Source of the DNA: Stomoxys calcitrans
Lineage: Eukaryota; Arthropoda; Insecta; Diptera; Muscidae
Assembly (NCBI RefSeq): GCF_963082655.1
Contig: NC_081552.1
Location: 61,740,930 to 61,804,929 of the forward strand
Direction: 5' to 3'
Length of the DNA stretch: 64,000 bases
Shown here: positions 1-11,017 of the stretch, piece after piece
How the letters are laid out: each line of letters begins with the position of its first letter
How positions within the stretch are numbered: position 1 is the first letter of the stretch
The notes under the pieces: model-generated
Databases searched by the model: none
What the model was told of the DNA's origin: nothing
The model's input: only the letters and a program-made list of their open reading frames with translations
Program-made: the position numbers and the translations under genes

Positions 1-364
1 ATCGGTTCATAACCCGATATAGCTGCCATGTAAACCGATCTGGGTTTATCTGGCCGTGTTTATTATGGTCTGAATCGCTCTATAGCCCGATACAGCTCCC
101 ATATAAATCGATCTCTCTATTTTACTTCTTGAGCCCCCAAAGGGCGCAATTCTTATTCGAATTGGCTGACATTTTACACAGGTCTCCAACATATAATATA
201 ATTGTGGTCCAAACCGGACCATATCTTGATATCGCTCTAATAGCAGAGAAAATCTTTTCTTATTTCCTTATTTGTCTAAGAAGAGATGACGAGAAAAAAA
301 CTCGACAAATGCGATCCATGCTGGAGGGTATAATATATTCGGCCCGGACGCTTTTACTTGTTTT
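1..364 (-). mobile_element. HINE-A element, 5' part, cut by window start
   Basis: Non-coding Helentron-associated (DINE-1-like) repeat on the minus strand. It ends with the reverse complement of the family's 5' end (…GCTTTTACTTGTT). The usual 5' palindrome is damaged: the bases between the TATA-like stretch and CGCTTTTACTTG are partly deleted. The rest lies outside the window. Confidence 0.85.
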
Positions 365-467
365 AATATAATTCCAGCTAAAATTATTGAACCAGATACT
401 GGAGCTTCAACATGAGCTTTTGGTAGTCACAAATGAAATAAAAATAAAAATATTGGTATTTATACTA
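365..467 (-). pseudogene. ND4: NUMT fragment: mitochondrial ND4, middle part
   Basis: On the minus strand, under the invertebrate mitochondrial code (TGA = Trp), about 100 bp reads as the conserved ND4 stretch with WLPKAHVEAPVSGSMILAG. In a functional mtDNA this lies around residues 205-235 of NADH dehydrogenase subunit 4. It sits between two HINE-A copies and is nuclear, since both flanks are nuclear repeats. Orientation and order agree with the ND4 5' part at 3911-4226, so both may come from one insertion; the intervening ND4 segment (about 100 codons) is absent. Confidence 0.85.
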
Positions 468-1472
468 AACAAGTAAAAGCGTGCTAAGTTCGGCCGGGCC
501 GAATCTTATATACCCTCCACCATGGATCGCATTTGTCGAGTTCTTCTCCGGGCATCTCTCCTTGGGGAAAAAGGATATAAGAAAAGATTTCCTCTGCTAT
601 TAGAGCGATATCAAGATATGGTCCGGTTTGGACCACAATTAAATTATATGTGGAGGCCTGTGTAAAATGTCAGCCAATTCAAATAAGAATTGCGCCCTTT
701 GGGGGCTCAAAAAGAAAAATAGAGAGATCGATTTATATGGGAGCTGTATCGGGCTATAGACCGATTCAGACCATAATAAACACGTATGTTGATGGTCATG
801 AGATAATCCGTCGTACAAAATTTCAGGCAAATCGGATAATAATTGCGACCTCTATAGGCTCAAGAAGTCAAGATCCCTGATCGGAACCATACTTGGCACA
901 GTTGTTGGATATCATAACAAAACACGTCGTGCCAAAATTCATTCAAATCGGATAAGAATTGCACACTCTAGAGGCTCAAGAAGTCAAGACCCAAGATCGG
1001 TTTGTATGGCAGCTATATCAGGTTATGGACCGATTTGAACCATACTTGGCACAGTTGTTGGATATCATAACAAAACACGTCGTGCCAAAATTCTTCCAAT
1101 CGGATAAGAATTGCGCAATCTAGAGGCTCTAGAAGTCAAGACCCAAGATCGGGTAATATGGCAGCTATATCAGGTTATAGACCAATTTGAACCATACTTA
1201 GCACAGTTGTTGGATTTTATAACAAAATACGTCGTGCAAAATTTCATTTCAATCGGACAAGAATTGCGCCCTCTAGAGGCTCAAGAAGTCAAGACCCAAG
1301 ATCGGTTTATATGACAGCTATATCAAAACATGGACCGATATGGCCCATTTACAATACCAACCGACCTACACTAATAAAAAGTATTTATGCAAAATTTCAA
1401 GCGGCTAGATATACTCCATCGGAAGTTAGCGTGCTTTCGACAGACAGACGGACGGACGGACAGACGGACGGA
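468..1472 (+). mobile_element. HINE-A element, truncated after the microsatellite
   Basis: It starts with AACAAGTAAAAGCGTGC and the TTCGGCCGGGCCGAA palindrome, followed by the TATACCCTCCACCATGG subterminal repeat. Several 153-bp monomers follow (GATCGGTTTATATGGCAGCT units), then the GACAGACGGACGGAC microsatellite at about 1438-1472. The conserved 3' block is missing because the sequence turns directly into an inverted copy. Confidence 0.9.
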
Positions 1473-2346
1473 CATATTCGTCTGAGACCCCATAAAGTAT
1501 ATATATTCTTGATCGTCGCGACATTTTATGTCGATCTAGCCATGTCCGTCCGTCTGTCCGTCCGTCCGTCTGTCTGTCGAAAGCACGTTAACTTCCGAAG
1601 GAGTAAAGCTAGCCGCTTGAAATTTTGCACAAATACTTCTTATTAGTGTAGGTCAGTTGGTATTGTAAATGGGCCATATCGGTCCATGTTTTGATATAGC
1701 TGCCATATAAACCGATCTTGGGTCTTGACTTCTTGAACCTCTAGAGTGCGCAATTCTTATCCGATTGGAATGAAATTTTGCACGACGTGTTTTGCTATGA
1801 TATCCAACAACTGTGCCAAGTGTAGTTTAAATCGGTCCATAGCCTGATATAGCTGCCATATAAACCGATCTTGGGTCTTGACTTCTTGAGCCTCTAGCGT
1901 GCGCAATTCTTATCCGATCAGAATGAAATTTTGCACGACGTGTTTTGCTATGACATCCAACAACTGTGCCAAGTATGGTTCATATCGGTCCATAATCTGA
2001 TATAGCTGCCATATAAACCGATCTTGGGTCTTGATTCTTGAGCCTCTAGCGTGCGCAATTCTTATCCGATCAGAATGAAATTTTGCACGACGTGTTTTGT
2101 TATGATATCCAACAACTGTGCCAAGTATGGTTCAAATCGGTTCATAACCTGATATAGCTGCCATATAAACCGATCTTGGGTCTAGACTTCTTGAGCCTCT
2201 AGAGTGCGCAATTCTTATCCGATTGAAATGAAATTTTGCACGACGTGTTTTGTTATTATATCCAACAACTGTGTTAAGTATGGTTCAAATCGGTCCATAA
2301 CCTTATATAGCTGTCATATAAACCGATCTTGGGTCTTGACTTCTTG
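1473..2346 (-). mobile_element. HINE-A element, inverted 3' part
   Basis: Minus-strand copy. It runs from the 3' block (ATTCGTCTGAGACCCCATAAAG in reverse sense) through the GTCCGTCC microsatellite and about five 153-bp monomers, and stops at TTGACTTCTTG. It lacks both the 3' terminal GGAGGGTATA and the 5' end. It forms a head-to-head junction with the preceding copy. The next 38 bp (2347-2384) are unassigned. Confidence 0.88.
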
Positions 2347-2384
2347 TTTAGTTTGTTCCGCTCGAGGTCATGAAAACAATTATT

Positions 2385-3559
2385 AACAAGTAAAAGCGTG
2401 CTAAGTTCGGCCGGGCCGAATCTTATATACCCTCCACCATGGATCGCATTTGTCGAGTTCTTTTCCCGGCATCTCTTCTTAGGCAAAAAAAGGCTATAAG
2501 AAAAGATTTGCTCTGCTATTAGAGCGATATTAAGATATGGTCCGGTTTGGACCACAATTAAATTATATTTATGTTGGAGACCTGTGTAAAATGTCAGCCA
2601 ATTCGAATAAGAATTGCGCTCTTTGTGGGCTTAAGAAATAAAATAGAGAGATGGATTTATATGGGAGCTGTATCGGGCTAAAGACCGATTAAGACCATAA
2701 TAAACACGTATGTTAATGGTTATGAGAGAATCCGTCGTACAAAATTTCAACCAAATTGGATAAGAATTGCGCCCTCTAGAGGCCCAAGAAGTCAAGACCC
2801 CAGATCGGTTTGTAAGACAGCTATATCAGGTTATGGACCGATTTCAACCATACTTGGCACAGTTGTTGGATATCATAACGAAACACGTCGTGCAAAATTT
2901 CATCCCAATCGGATAAGAATTGCGCACTCTAGAGGCTCAAGAAGTCAAGACCCAAGATGGGTTTATATGGCAGCTATATCAGGTTATGAACCGATTTGAA
3001 CCATACTTGGCACAGTTGTTGGATATAATAACGAAACACGCCGTGTAAAATTTCATTCCAATCGGATAAGAATTGCGCACTCTAGAGGCTCAAGAAGTCA
3101 AGACCCAAGATCGATTTATATGGCAGCTATATCAGGTTATAAACCGATTTGAACCATACTTGGCACAGTTGTTGGATATCATAACAAAACACGTCGTGCA
3201 AAATTTCATCCCATTCGGATAAGAATTGCGCACTCTAGAGGCTCAAGAAGTCGAGACCCAAGATCGGTTTATATGGCAGCTATATCAAAACATGGACCGA
3301 TATGGTCCATTAACAATATCAACCGACCTACACTAATAAGAAGTATTTGTGCAAAATTTCAAGCGGCTAGCTTTACTCCTTCGGAAGTTAGCGTGCTTTC
3401 GACAGACAGACGGACAGACGGACGGACATGGCTAGATGGACATAAAATTTCACGACGATCAAAAATATATATACTTTATGGGGTCTCAGACGAATATTTC
3501 GAGTAGTTACAATCAGAATGACGAAATTAGTATACCCCCATCTTATGGTGGAGGGTAAA
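2385..3559 (+). mobile_element. HINE-A element, essentially complete
   Basis: Full structure: AACAAG start, GGCCGGGCC palindrome, TATACCCTCCACCATGG, monomers, GACAGACGGACAGACGGAC microsatellite at about 3400-3425, the AAATATATATACTTTATGGG block shared with Drosophila DINE-1 type elements, and the terminal ATGGTGGAGGGTA. About 1.17 kb. No protein is encoded; apparent ORFs are translations of the monomers. Confidence 0.92.
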
Positions 3560-3910
3560 AAAAAACTGATGTTGTTGTTTTTCGGGCTCTGCTTAAATTT
3601 TAATTTTCAAGTTTTAGTCTGTTAGGGTGAAGATCATCAAAAAACTTGGTAGTACGGAAGAAGTGTAACTTGTCACAGATAGAATGTCTGCCATTACACA
3701 AAAATAAATGCATTGTGAAAAGTACAGCTAATAGACAGGGTTGTCGAGTGTGGCTAATGTGGTAATTGTATCATAGATGCGTTTTCGCTATTAATACGAT
3801 TCAAATACAACATACCAACGCACGGCCCTTGGAGCTATCACACCTAATATGGATGAAAAGTCTTCTAACCAAAGACGAAACGCGCTCCATAGTGGGTGGT
3901 GTGTGTTGCT
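3560..3910. other. Unassigned single-copy-like sequence
   Basis: About 350 bp of moderate GC between a HINE-A and the mitochondrial fragment. It matches no other part of the window, is not mitochondrial by translation, and holds no ORF above 60 codons. It replaces the ND4 segment expected here if the NUMT were collinear. Confidence 0.5.
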
Positions 3911-4384
3911 AATCTTATTCTCCTAAAAGTTAATACTAATATAATTAATAATTAAATTAAATATAAAAAACTTTGTATAATTATTCTATTTAAAAACTGA
4001 CTCTCTTGCTATTAATACTAAAGCTACAATTCATAAACTTAACCAAATAAATCCATATGAAATTATATCCATTCCAAATAAATAAGAAATAGATATAAAA
4101 TAAGTAGTATATTTATTTACTATAATTAATAAAAAACTAATTAAAAAAATAAAACTGTGAACCACTCAATATAATTTTTTTATAAAACATAATGGAAAAA
4201 ATAATTATAAATATAACTTTTAACATTGCAAAATATTAAATCTTTGAAAATTACCTTTTCCATGTGTTCGAATTATAGAAACTAAAATTGAAAGACCTAA
4301 AGCAACTTCACATACTTTAAAGTAGAAAATATTATTCTAAAAAAAAAAGACTCATATCCATATATATTTAAATAAATAAATAAC
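3911..4384 (-). pseudogene. ND4/ND4L: NUMT fragment: ND4 5' part and ND4L 3' part
   Basis: The minus strand read with the mitochondrial code gives the ND4 start (ATG complement at 4224-4226) and about 100 codons, including a stretch like SISYLFGMDMISYGFIWLSL, with frame damage. Upstream on the same strand, 4240-4384 encodes the ND4L C-terminus ([19 protein letters not shown]). ND4L-ND4 adjacency is the standard insect order. The copy is AT-rich and non-functional in the nucleus. The 3' end at about 3911 is set by loss of ND4 similarity. HINE-A at 4385 interrupts ND4L. Confidence 0.9.
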
Positions 4385-5131
4385 AACAAGTAAAAGCGTG
4401 CTAAGTTCGGCCGGGCCGAATCTTATATACCCTCCACCATGGATCGCATTTGTCGACTTCTTTTCCCGGCATCTCTTCTTAGGCAAAAAAGGATATAAGA
4501 AAAGAGTTTCTCTGCTATTAAAACGATATCAAGATATGGTCCGGTTCGGACCACAATTAAATTATATGTTGGAGACCTGTGTAAAATTTCAGCCAATTCG
4601 TATAAGAATTGCGCCCATTGGGGCTCACGAAGTAAAGTAGAGAGAACGATTTATATGGGATCTGTATCGGGCTATAGACCGATTCCAATCGGATAAGAAT
4701 TGTCAGGTCAGGTTATGAACCGATTTGAACCATACTTGGCACAGTTGTTGGATATCATAGCAAAACACGTCGTGCAATATTTCATTCCAATCGGATAAGA
4801 ATTGCGCACTCTAGAGGCTCAAGAAGTCAAGACCCAAGATCGGTTTATATGGCAGCTATATCAAAACATGGACCGATATGGTCCATTTATAATACCAACC
4901 GACCTACACTAATAAGAAGTATTTGTGCAAAATTTCAAGCGGCTAGCTTTACTCCTTCGGAAGTTTGCGTGTTTTCGACAGACAGACGGACGGACATGGC
5001 TAGATCGACATAAAATGTCACGACGATCAAGAATATATTTACTTTATGGGGTCTCAGACGAATATTTCGAATAGTTACAAACAGAATGACGAAATTAGTA
5101 TACCCCCATCTTATGGTGGAGGGTATAAAAA
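4385..5131 (+). mobile_element. HINE-A element inserted in the ND4L copy
   Basis: Short complete HINE-A (about 750 bp) with 5' palindrome, few 153-bp monomers, GACAGACGGACGGAC, and terminal ATGGTGGAGGGTATA. ND4L resumes directly after it on the same strand and in the right order, so the insertion post-dates the mitochondrial transfer. Confidence 0.92.
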
Positions 5132-5334
5132 AAAGTAGTCTTACTACAATATATCCTAATCCTAATAATATTGATAATAAATTCTTTCGATTTGATACAA
5201 AAGTAAATACTCCTATGATAAATAAAATTCTAGGTAAACTTCAATTTATCGTAAAATTATTAACATTTGATTTATAATTTTAATAAAAACATTGGTCTTG
5301 TTAATCAAAAATAAGAATTTTTCTTTTAAAACTT
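5132..5334. pseudogene. ND4L/trnT: NUMT fragment: ND4L 5' part (minus) and trnT (plus)
   Basis: The minus strand from 5266 down encodes the ND4L N-terminus, with [21 protein letters not shown] after a frame change. At about 5266-5332 on the plus strand is the trnT sequence (AATAAAAACATTGGTCTTGT and its acceptor TTTTAAAAC), with one anticodon-loop change (GTTA for the usual GTAA). This is the mitochondrial order ND4L(-) trnT(+). The gypsy 3' LTR begins at 5335 right after trnT; trnP and the first half of ND6 are missing from the window. Confidence 0.88.
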
Positions 5335-6959
5335 TGACGTGGTTAAGGTACAAAACGAAATAAAACGCAAACAATTAACAAATTTACGAATATTTTTATT
5401 TTTGCTTCCTGACACGTAACTTTATTATACCCTCCACCATAAGATGGGGGGTATACTAATTTCGTCATTCTGTTTGTAACTACTCGAAATATTCGTCTGA
5501 GACCCCATAAAGTATATATATTCTTGATCGTCGTGAAATTTTATGTCGATCTAGCCATGTCCGTCCGTCTGTCCGTCCGTCCGTCTGTCTGTCGAAAGCA
5601 CGCTAACTTCCGAAGGAGTAAAGCTAGCCCCTTGAAATTTTGCACAAATACTTCTTATTAGTGTAGGTCGGTTGGTATTGTAAATGGGCCATATCGGTCC
5701 ATGTTTTGATATAGCTGCCATATAAACCGATCTTGGGTCTTGACTTCTTGAGCCTCTAGAGTGCCCAATTCTTATCCGATTTGAATGAATTTTGGCACGA
5801 CGTGTTCTGTTATGATATCCAACAACTGTGCTAAATATGGTTCAAATCGATCCATAATCTGATATAGCTGCCATATAAACCGATCTTGGGTCTTGAATTC
5901 TTGAGCCTCTAGAGTGCGCAATTCTTATCCGATTGGCATGAAATTTTGCACGATGTGTTTTGTTATGATACTCAACAACTGTGCCAAGTATGGTCCTTAT
6001 CGGTCCATAACCTGATATAGCTGCCATTTAAACCGATCTTGGGTTTTGACTTCTTAAGCCTCTAGAGTGCGCAATTCTTATCAGATTATAATGAAATTTT
6101 GCACGACGTGTTTTGTTATGATATTCAACAACTGTGCCAAGTATGGTCCTAATCGGTCCATAACCTGATATAGCTGCCATATAAACCGATCTTGGGTCTT
6201 GACTTCTTAAGCCTCTAAAGTGTGCAATTCTTACAGATTGGAATGAAATTTTGCACGACATGTTTTTTTTATGATATCCAACAAGTGTGCCAAAAATGGT
6301 TCAAATCGGCTCATAAACTGATATAGCTGTCATATAAACAGATCTGGGGACTTGACTTCTTGAGCCTCTAGAAGTCGCAATTATTATCCGATTGGCCTGA
6401 AATTTTGTACGATGGGTCCTCTCTTGACCATCAACATACGTGTTTATTATGGTCTAAATCTGTTTATAGCCCGATACAGCTCCCATATAAATCGATCTCT
6501 CTATTTTACTTCTTGAGCCCCCAAAGGGCGCAATTCTTACTCGAATTGGCTGACATTCTACACAGGTCTCCAACATATAATTTAATTGTGGTCTAAACCG
6601 GATCATATCTTTATATCGCTTTAATAGCAGAGCAAATCTTTTCTTATATCACTTTTTGCCTAAGAAGAGATGTCGGGAAAAGAACTCGACAACTGCGCTC
6701 CATGGTGGAGGGTATATAAGATTCGGCCCGGCCGAACTTAGCACGCTTTTACTTGTTTTTTTTTTTTTTGTCGACTGAATCAAATTTTTCTGTACAAAGA
6801 AAAGAAAGGAAAATGGCAATCCAATGCCTACTCAAGCTAACATATTTTTTAAAACCCAAAAGTGTTATATAAACTAACAAAGAAAATGAAAACTTGACCT
6901 ACTTTGTTAAAAAATAAATAATTTAAACGATTGAGAATAATAAATGTGGATGCACCACA
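5335..6959 (-). repeat. 3' LTR of the gypsy element, split by a HINE-A
   Basis: Read on the plus strand it begins TGACGTGG and ends CCACA (TG…CA borders). Removing the nested HINE-A (5424-6757) leaves about 291 bp. Its first 63 bp (5335-5397) match the 5' LTR remnant 10955-11017 with three differences, all transitions. On the coding strand a purine-rich tract (GGGAGGAGG, about 6963-6972) lies just inside the LTR, as expected for the polypurine tract. Confidence 0.88.
5424..6757 (-). mobile_element. HINE-A element nested in the gypsy 3' LTR
   Basis: Complete minus-strand HINE-A: TATACCCTCCACCATAAG at its 3' end (left), microsatellite near 5560-5592, about five 153-bp monomers, then CCGAACTTAGCACGCTTTTACTTGTT at its 5' end (right). 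LTR sequence continues on both sides. A T-rich tract follows the right border. Confidence 0.93.
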
Positions 6960-7111
6960 GTACCTCCTCCCTAGTGAAAACGAAATTTATACTCCAGGAG
7001 CAAATGATACTTTCTTTCCGGATCGTAATTTAATTGTTGACGTTCCTTGTGAATTGCTTGAAATATCCAGAACTTGAATTGGCTCTGATTCATTTAAGAG
7101 ATAGGCGGGTT

Positions 7112-8146
7112 TTAGCCGGTCAATGGATATAACCTTTTCATCTTGGCCTCAATTTTGAATATCTTAATATTCCGCGAAATTACTTGAAATGGGCCTTCGT
7201 AGGGAGGTTGCAGAGGTTTTCGAACTGCATCATTTCTTACAAAAACATGTGAGCATTTCAGTAGATCCATGGGTACAAAAATTGTATGCATCCCATGTCT
7301 TATTCCAGGAGTTGGTCTTATATTTTGCATATTATTATGAAATTCATCGATCCGATTGTCTGAATATTTGGAGTTGACGTTATCAAATATCTCACCAGGA
7401 AGTCTGAGTTTGGTACCAAAAACCATTTCAACAGAAGAATAACAAACATCTCGAATAATTGCCGAATGCAAACCCATCATAACTACAGGAAGAATTTATA
7501 CCCAATTCCGCGACTTGTATGATTTGATAGCTGCCTTCATTGTTCTATGCCATCTTTCAATTTAGCCATTGCTTTGCGGATGGTAAGATGTTGTATGGGT
7601 AACATTTACTCGTAATAACCACGAAAATTCTCCAAAAAGAGCAGATTCAAATTGTCTTCCCTAATCGGTTGTAATGGATGACGAAACTCCATATCGGGAA
7701 ACCCAGCCTGACAGAAATGCTGAAGAAACGGCTGTTGCTGTTATGTCTGTCAACGGTATAGCCTCGGTCGATCTGGTAAATCTGTCAATACAAGTGAGAA
7801 CATACCTGAAATTTTGATATAGAGGTAGCGGACCAACCAAATCGATGCTGATGTTTTTAAAACGTTCCGTCAGTAACTCAAAATTATCAAGAGGACTCTT
7901 GACATGACGATTAACCTTTACCTTTTGACAGGATATACAACATTTGGTCCAAACATGCAGGTCCTTAGATATTAATGGCCAAACAAAACGAGTTTTAATC
8001 ATGATTGTTGTTGCTCGGATTCCTGGATGAGATATTCCATGTAGTGATTCAAAAAGAGTCTTGCGAAAATGTTTGGTTATATATGATCGTATTGCTTTTA
8101 TTGACACATCACAATAAACTTCAACATTCGAGCCAGGGACAACCAT
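7112..8146 (-). pseudogene. Gypsy integrase, disrupted
   Basis: Minus-strand reading of a retroviral-type integrase. The zinc-binding H-H-C-C module is visible (HGISHPG … CISCQKVK), followed by the catalytic core: IDLVGPLP with the first Asp, and SSITTD with the second Asp near 7661. The frame then meets a TAG directly after this Asp, a TAA in the conserved region after HPQSNG, and another TAA before 7480. The C-terminal part (7480-7112) includes a chromatin-end region with VFVRNDAVRKPLQPPYEGPF. All parts are in one frame, so the loss is by nonsense changes. Confidence 0.9.
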
Positions 8147-9489
8147 TTTTTCAAGACAAGAGATGTGTTACCATTTAGTAATTGTTGTAATTCTGTGTCG
8201 GACTCTTGCGAACGAGCCAATTCGTTGTAATCTAAAGGTGATGGTAATGATACTGAATGCAATCGAGATAATTCGTCTGCAACTGTGTTATCTTATCCGG
8301 AAATATGTCTTATGTCGACAGTATGCTGCCCTATGTAATCAAGGTGTCGCAGTTGCCGTGGGGATTCCTACTCCGGTTTCTGTTTAAATGCATTTATTAG
8401 GGGTTTGCGGTCTGTGCAAATAAAGAACTCTCCTCCTTCCAAAAAATATTGGAAGTGTTTCAGTGCTGAGTATGCTGCGAGAAGTTCTCTGTCATATGCA
8501 CTATATTTCATTTGAGACGTGCTCAATTTCTTTGAGAAAAATGCTATGGGTTTCCACTCACCGCTAATAAATTGTTGTAAAACTCCACCCATTTCTGTAT
8601 CCGATGCATCAATCCACAAAGATGTCGGATTGAGTTTTGGATGAACAAGTAGAGCTGCATCCGCGAATGAGTTCTTGCATTCTTTGAAAGCTTCAAGTAA
8701 GTCCTCTGTCCATTGGATCTTTGCGTTCGTTCCCTTTTTATTTCCAGAACAGATTGCATGAAGTTTCGACTGTTGAGGTGCTGCATTAGGAATAAATCGT
8801 CTATAAAAATGTATCATTCCTAAAAACCTTTGCAGCTCTTTTTCAGTTTCTGCCAACTTGTAGCCTTTGATTGCTTCTACGCGGGATGGCAGAGGTTTGA
8901 TACCATCTGAATTGACTACATATCCTAAAAATTCGACTTCTGCAATTCCGAGCACCGACTTGGAATCATTAATAGTAACACCAATCTCTCGAAATCTTGA
9001 AAATAATTTCCTGAGATGTTCCGAGTGCTCCTCGTTGTTGTTTGACGCAATGATGATATCGTCTATATAGGCGTAACAGAAATCTAAACCTTGTATGACC
9101 TCGTGTATAAAACGCTGAAAAGACTGAGCTGCATTACAAAGGCCAAAGCTCATTCGAGGAAACTCAAATAATCCAAACGGAGTTATAATTGCAATCTTAG
9201 GAATGTCAGATTCTTTAGCTGGTATTTGATGATATGGTTTAACAGAGTCCACTTTACTAAATATTTGCTTACCACTGTCCAAAATCGTGAATTGAGGAAC
9301 AGGATAGCGGTTGGGAGTGGTAACAGTATTTAAACGACGGTAGTCGCCACATGGACGCCACTCTACATTTGACTTCGGGACTAAATGTAACGGACTTGCC
9401 CAGGAACTTTTCGAAGGACGACATATACCTTGTTGCAGCATCAAATCAAACTCACGCTTTACAATTTTGAGCTTCTCAGGGGACAATCT
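8147..9489 (-). pseudogene. Gypsy reverse transcriptase / RNase H
   Basis: An open stretch of 372 codons (9486 down to 8368) encodes a Ty3/gypsy reverse transcriptase. Seen are WRPCGDYRRLN (about residue 43), FSKVDSVKPYHQIP with the first catalytic Asp (80), and YIDDI (140-144) as the polymerase Asp pair. An RNase H domain follows with LWIDASD, DRELLAAYSALKHF and CTDRKPL. It opens at a Leu codon, not a true Met. A TGA at 9487-9489 stands where the family has Arg (ARRLSPEKL region), a CGA-to-TGA type change. After 8368 the frame shifts and the RNase H tail (DNTVADELS) follows with a stop. Confidence 0.95.
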
Positions 9490-10092
9490 TCATGCTTTTG
9501 CATAAACCGGTGGACCTTCTGTGTGGATAACATGCTTCACAGAATGCTTTACAGGTGAAATACGATTGTCACTTTGCGCCAGTTCAGGAAATTGTAGAAA
9601 AAGCTTACAAAATTCTGTGTTTTTTGAAATTGATTTTACAGAATTTAAAGATCCAGAAAATAACGTTGCTTTACTTTCTGATCTGGACGTATTATATATC
9701 AGACGATTGTTCTTTACATCAAACAATAACCCAAAATGGCTAAGAAAATCAGTGCCAATTATTGGTCTTTTAACACTGGCAACGATAAAATTCCAGGTAA
9801 ATTTTCGGTTGAGGTCAAAACTTAAAGTAAGAGTTTTTATACATAATGTTTTAATAGGGGACTCATTAGCTGCTATTAATTCAAGATTTGATGGGTTTTG
9901 GCGTTTTTCAGTTGAGATAGCCGGGAACACAGATACATCAGCACCAGTATCGATGAGAAACTCATATTTTTGGTTTGTATCACGAACAAAAAGGCGACAT
10001 ATCTGTTGGCAGTTCTCATCCGTCACCGATGATGAGGAGCCTTTCAATTTTCCGGAGAACAATTTGGCACAAATGAGCAGGGCTAGACACAT
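9490..10092 (-). pseudogene. Gypsy aspartic protease / pol N-terminus
   Basis: The pol reading frame starts by overlapping the end of gag. Pepsin-like retroviral protease: FLIDTGADVSVFP carries the catalytic D-T-G, and PIIGTDFLSHFGL is the second conserved box. It is followed by the linker to reverse transcriptase (HVIHTEGPPVYAKA). Same frame as the RT/RNase H stretch, separated only by the TGA at 9487-9489. The first Met (10092) lies within the gag zinc-knuckle sequence, so translation probably came by frameshifting from gag in the ancestor. Confidence 0.92.
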
Positions 10093-10916
10093 TTGGTAGC
10101 ACGATCACGAAACTTATAATGATAACAACAAAAAGGTTTATCACATGACTTACTCTGTGACCTGTCCCTTGATTTTGAATGGCTTCTTGATTGATTTGCG
10201 AGTGCCTCGATCTTCTTGGTTATTTCTTCAATTTTGGCTTTTAAATCCTGAATTTGTGTCGACTCTGTTTTCTTGAGCATATAGCACTAACGTCCCATGA
10301 TTCCGCCGTATCAGAAATCTTATCGGACATAGCCGCCAAATTGCTTAAAGATTCACTGCTTACCGATAAAATTGCTTGAAGTTGCTTCGGAAGTCGTTGC
10401 ATCCAGAGAGATTTTAAAAGTTCATCCGAAACCTTACCCGAGGCTAAACAGATCATCTCACGGAGTAATATTGATGGGTTTTTATCGTTCCATTTCACGC
10501 AACAAACGCTTCAACCGCTTCTCTTCCGAATCCATGAAACGCTCTTGGAGACTCTTCTTTAGAGTTTCATACACATTTGTTTCTGTTGGATTGAGAATAA
10601 GGTCGCTTACTTCCGAAAGAACGCTTGTGTCTATGGATCCAACAATTGTATGGAATTTGATTGAATCGGATGTTATTCCAGATGTTATAAATTGGCTTTC
10701 GACCTGTTTGAACCATAATGCTGGATTGTTGCGCCAGAATGGTGGAATTTTCACTGAAACTCTTGAAACCTCCACTGGGCCTGTTGGTAGCGTGTCATCC
10801 ACTATAGAGTTTGACGAAATATTACCATGAGCCAATGGTGAAATTATTCCAGGAACGATTTCTTCAAAATGATTATCGAGGGCTCTGCTGGCGTTTCCGG
10901 TTGGCGAATGAAACAT
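10083..10916 (-). pseudogene. Gypsy gag, frameshifted
   Basis: It begins at an ATG (10914-10916), 22 bp inside the primer site. The capsid-like portion PPFWRNNPALWFKQVESQF … LKKSLQERF … RLKRLLREME is typical of the CsRn1 lineage. The frame changes near 10490 (to LLREMICLASGKVSDELLKSL) and again near 10260. The last segment is basic and ends in a Cys/His knuckle (FCCYHYKFRDRATKC). An in-frame TAG splits this knuckle before its last Pro-Cys. Nucleic-acid packaging protein in the ancestor; now non-functional. Confidence 0.9.
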
Positions 10917-10937
10917 TGTCTTATGTGCTTTAACATG

Positions 10938-10952
10938 TAGTCGGGGTCACCA
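10938..10952 (-). promoter_or_regulatory. Primer binding site, tRNA-Trp type
   Basis: The minus strand reads TGGTGACCCCGAC followed by TACAT, matching the 3' end of insect tRNA-Trp over 13 bases. It lies two bases inside the 5' LTR end at 10955. tRNA-Trp priming is characteristic of the CsRn1/Kabuki clade. Confidence 0.85.
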
Positions 10953-10954
10953 AT

Positions 10955-11017
10955 TGACGTGGTTAAGGTGCAAAACGAAACAAAACGCAAACAATTAACA
11001 AATTTATGAATATTTTT
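10955..11017 (-). repeat. 5' LTR of the gypsy element, truncated
   Basis: 63 bp beginning TGACGTGG (plus sense), matching 5335-5397 with three transitions. It is cut at 11018, where HINE-A monomer sequence begins abruptly. The rest of the LTR and the target duplication are lost. Confidence 0.88.

Larger units (their letters stand above)
5335..11017 (-). mobile_element. Ty3/gypsy retrotransposon, CsRn1/Kabuki-like, degenerate
   Basis: Minus-strand LTR retrotransposon with gag, protease, reverse transcriptase/RNase H and integrase in Ty3/gypsy order. Assignment to the CsRn1/Kabuki lineage rests on the primer binding site matching tRNA-Trp and on a gag C-H-C-C type knuckle that reads CCYHYKFRDRATKC. 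The 3' LTR (5335-6959) holds a HINE-A; the 5' LTR is cut at 11017 by another HINE-A. The body carries several nonsense changes and frameshifts, so it is dead. It sits in the NUMT between trnT and ND6. Confidence 0.93.

Noticed and set aside
9521..10099. 192-codon plus-strand ORF
   Set aside because: It is the antisense shadow of the gypsy protease region, which has clear motifs on the minus strand.
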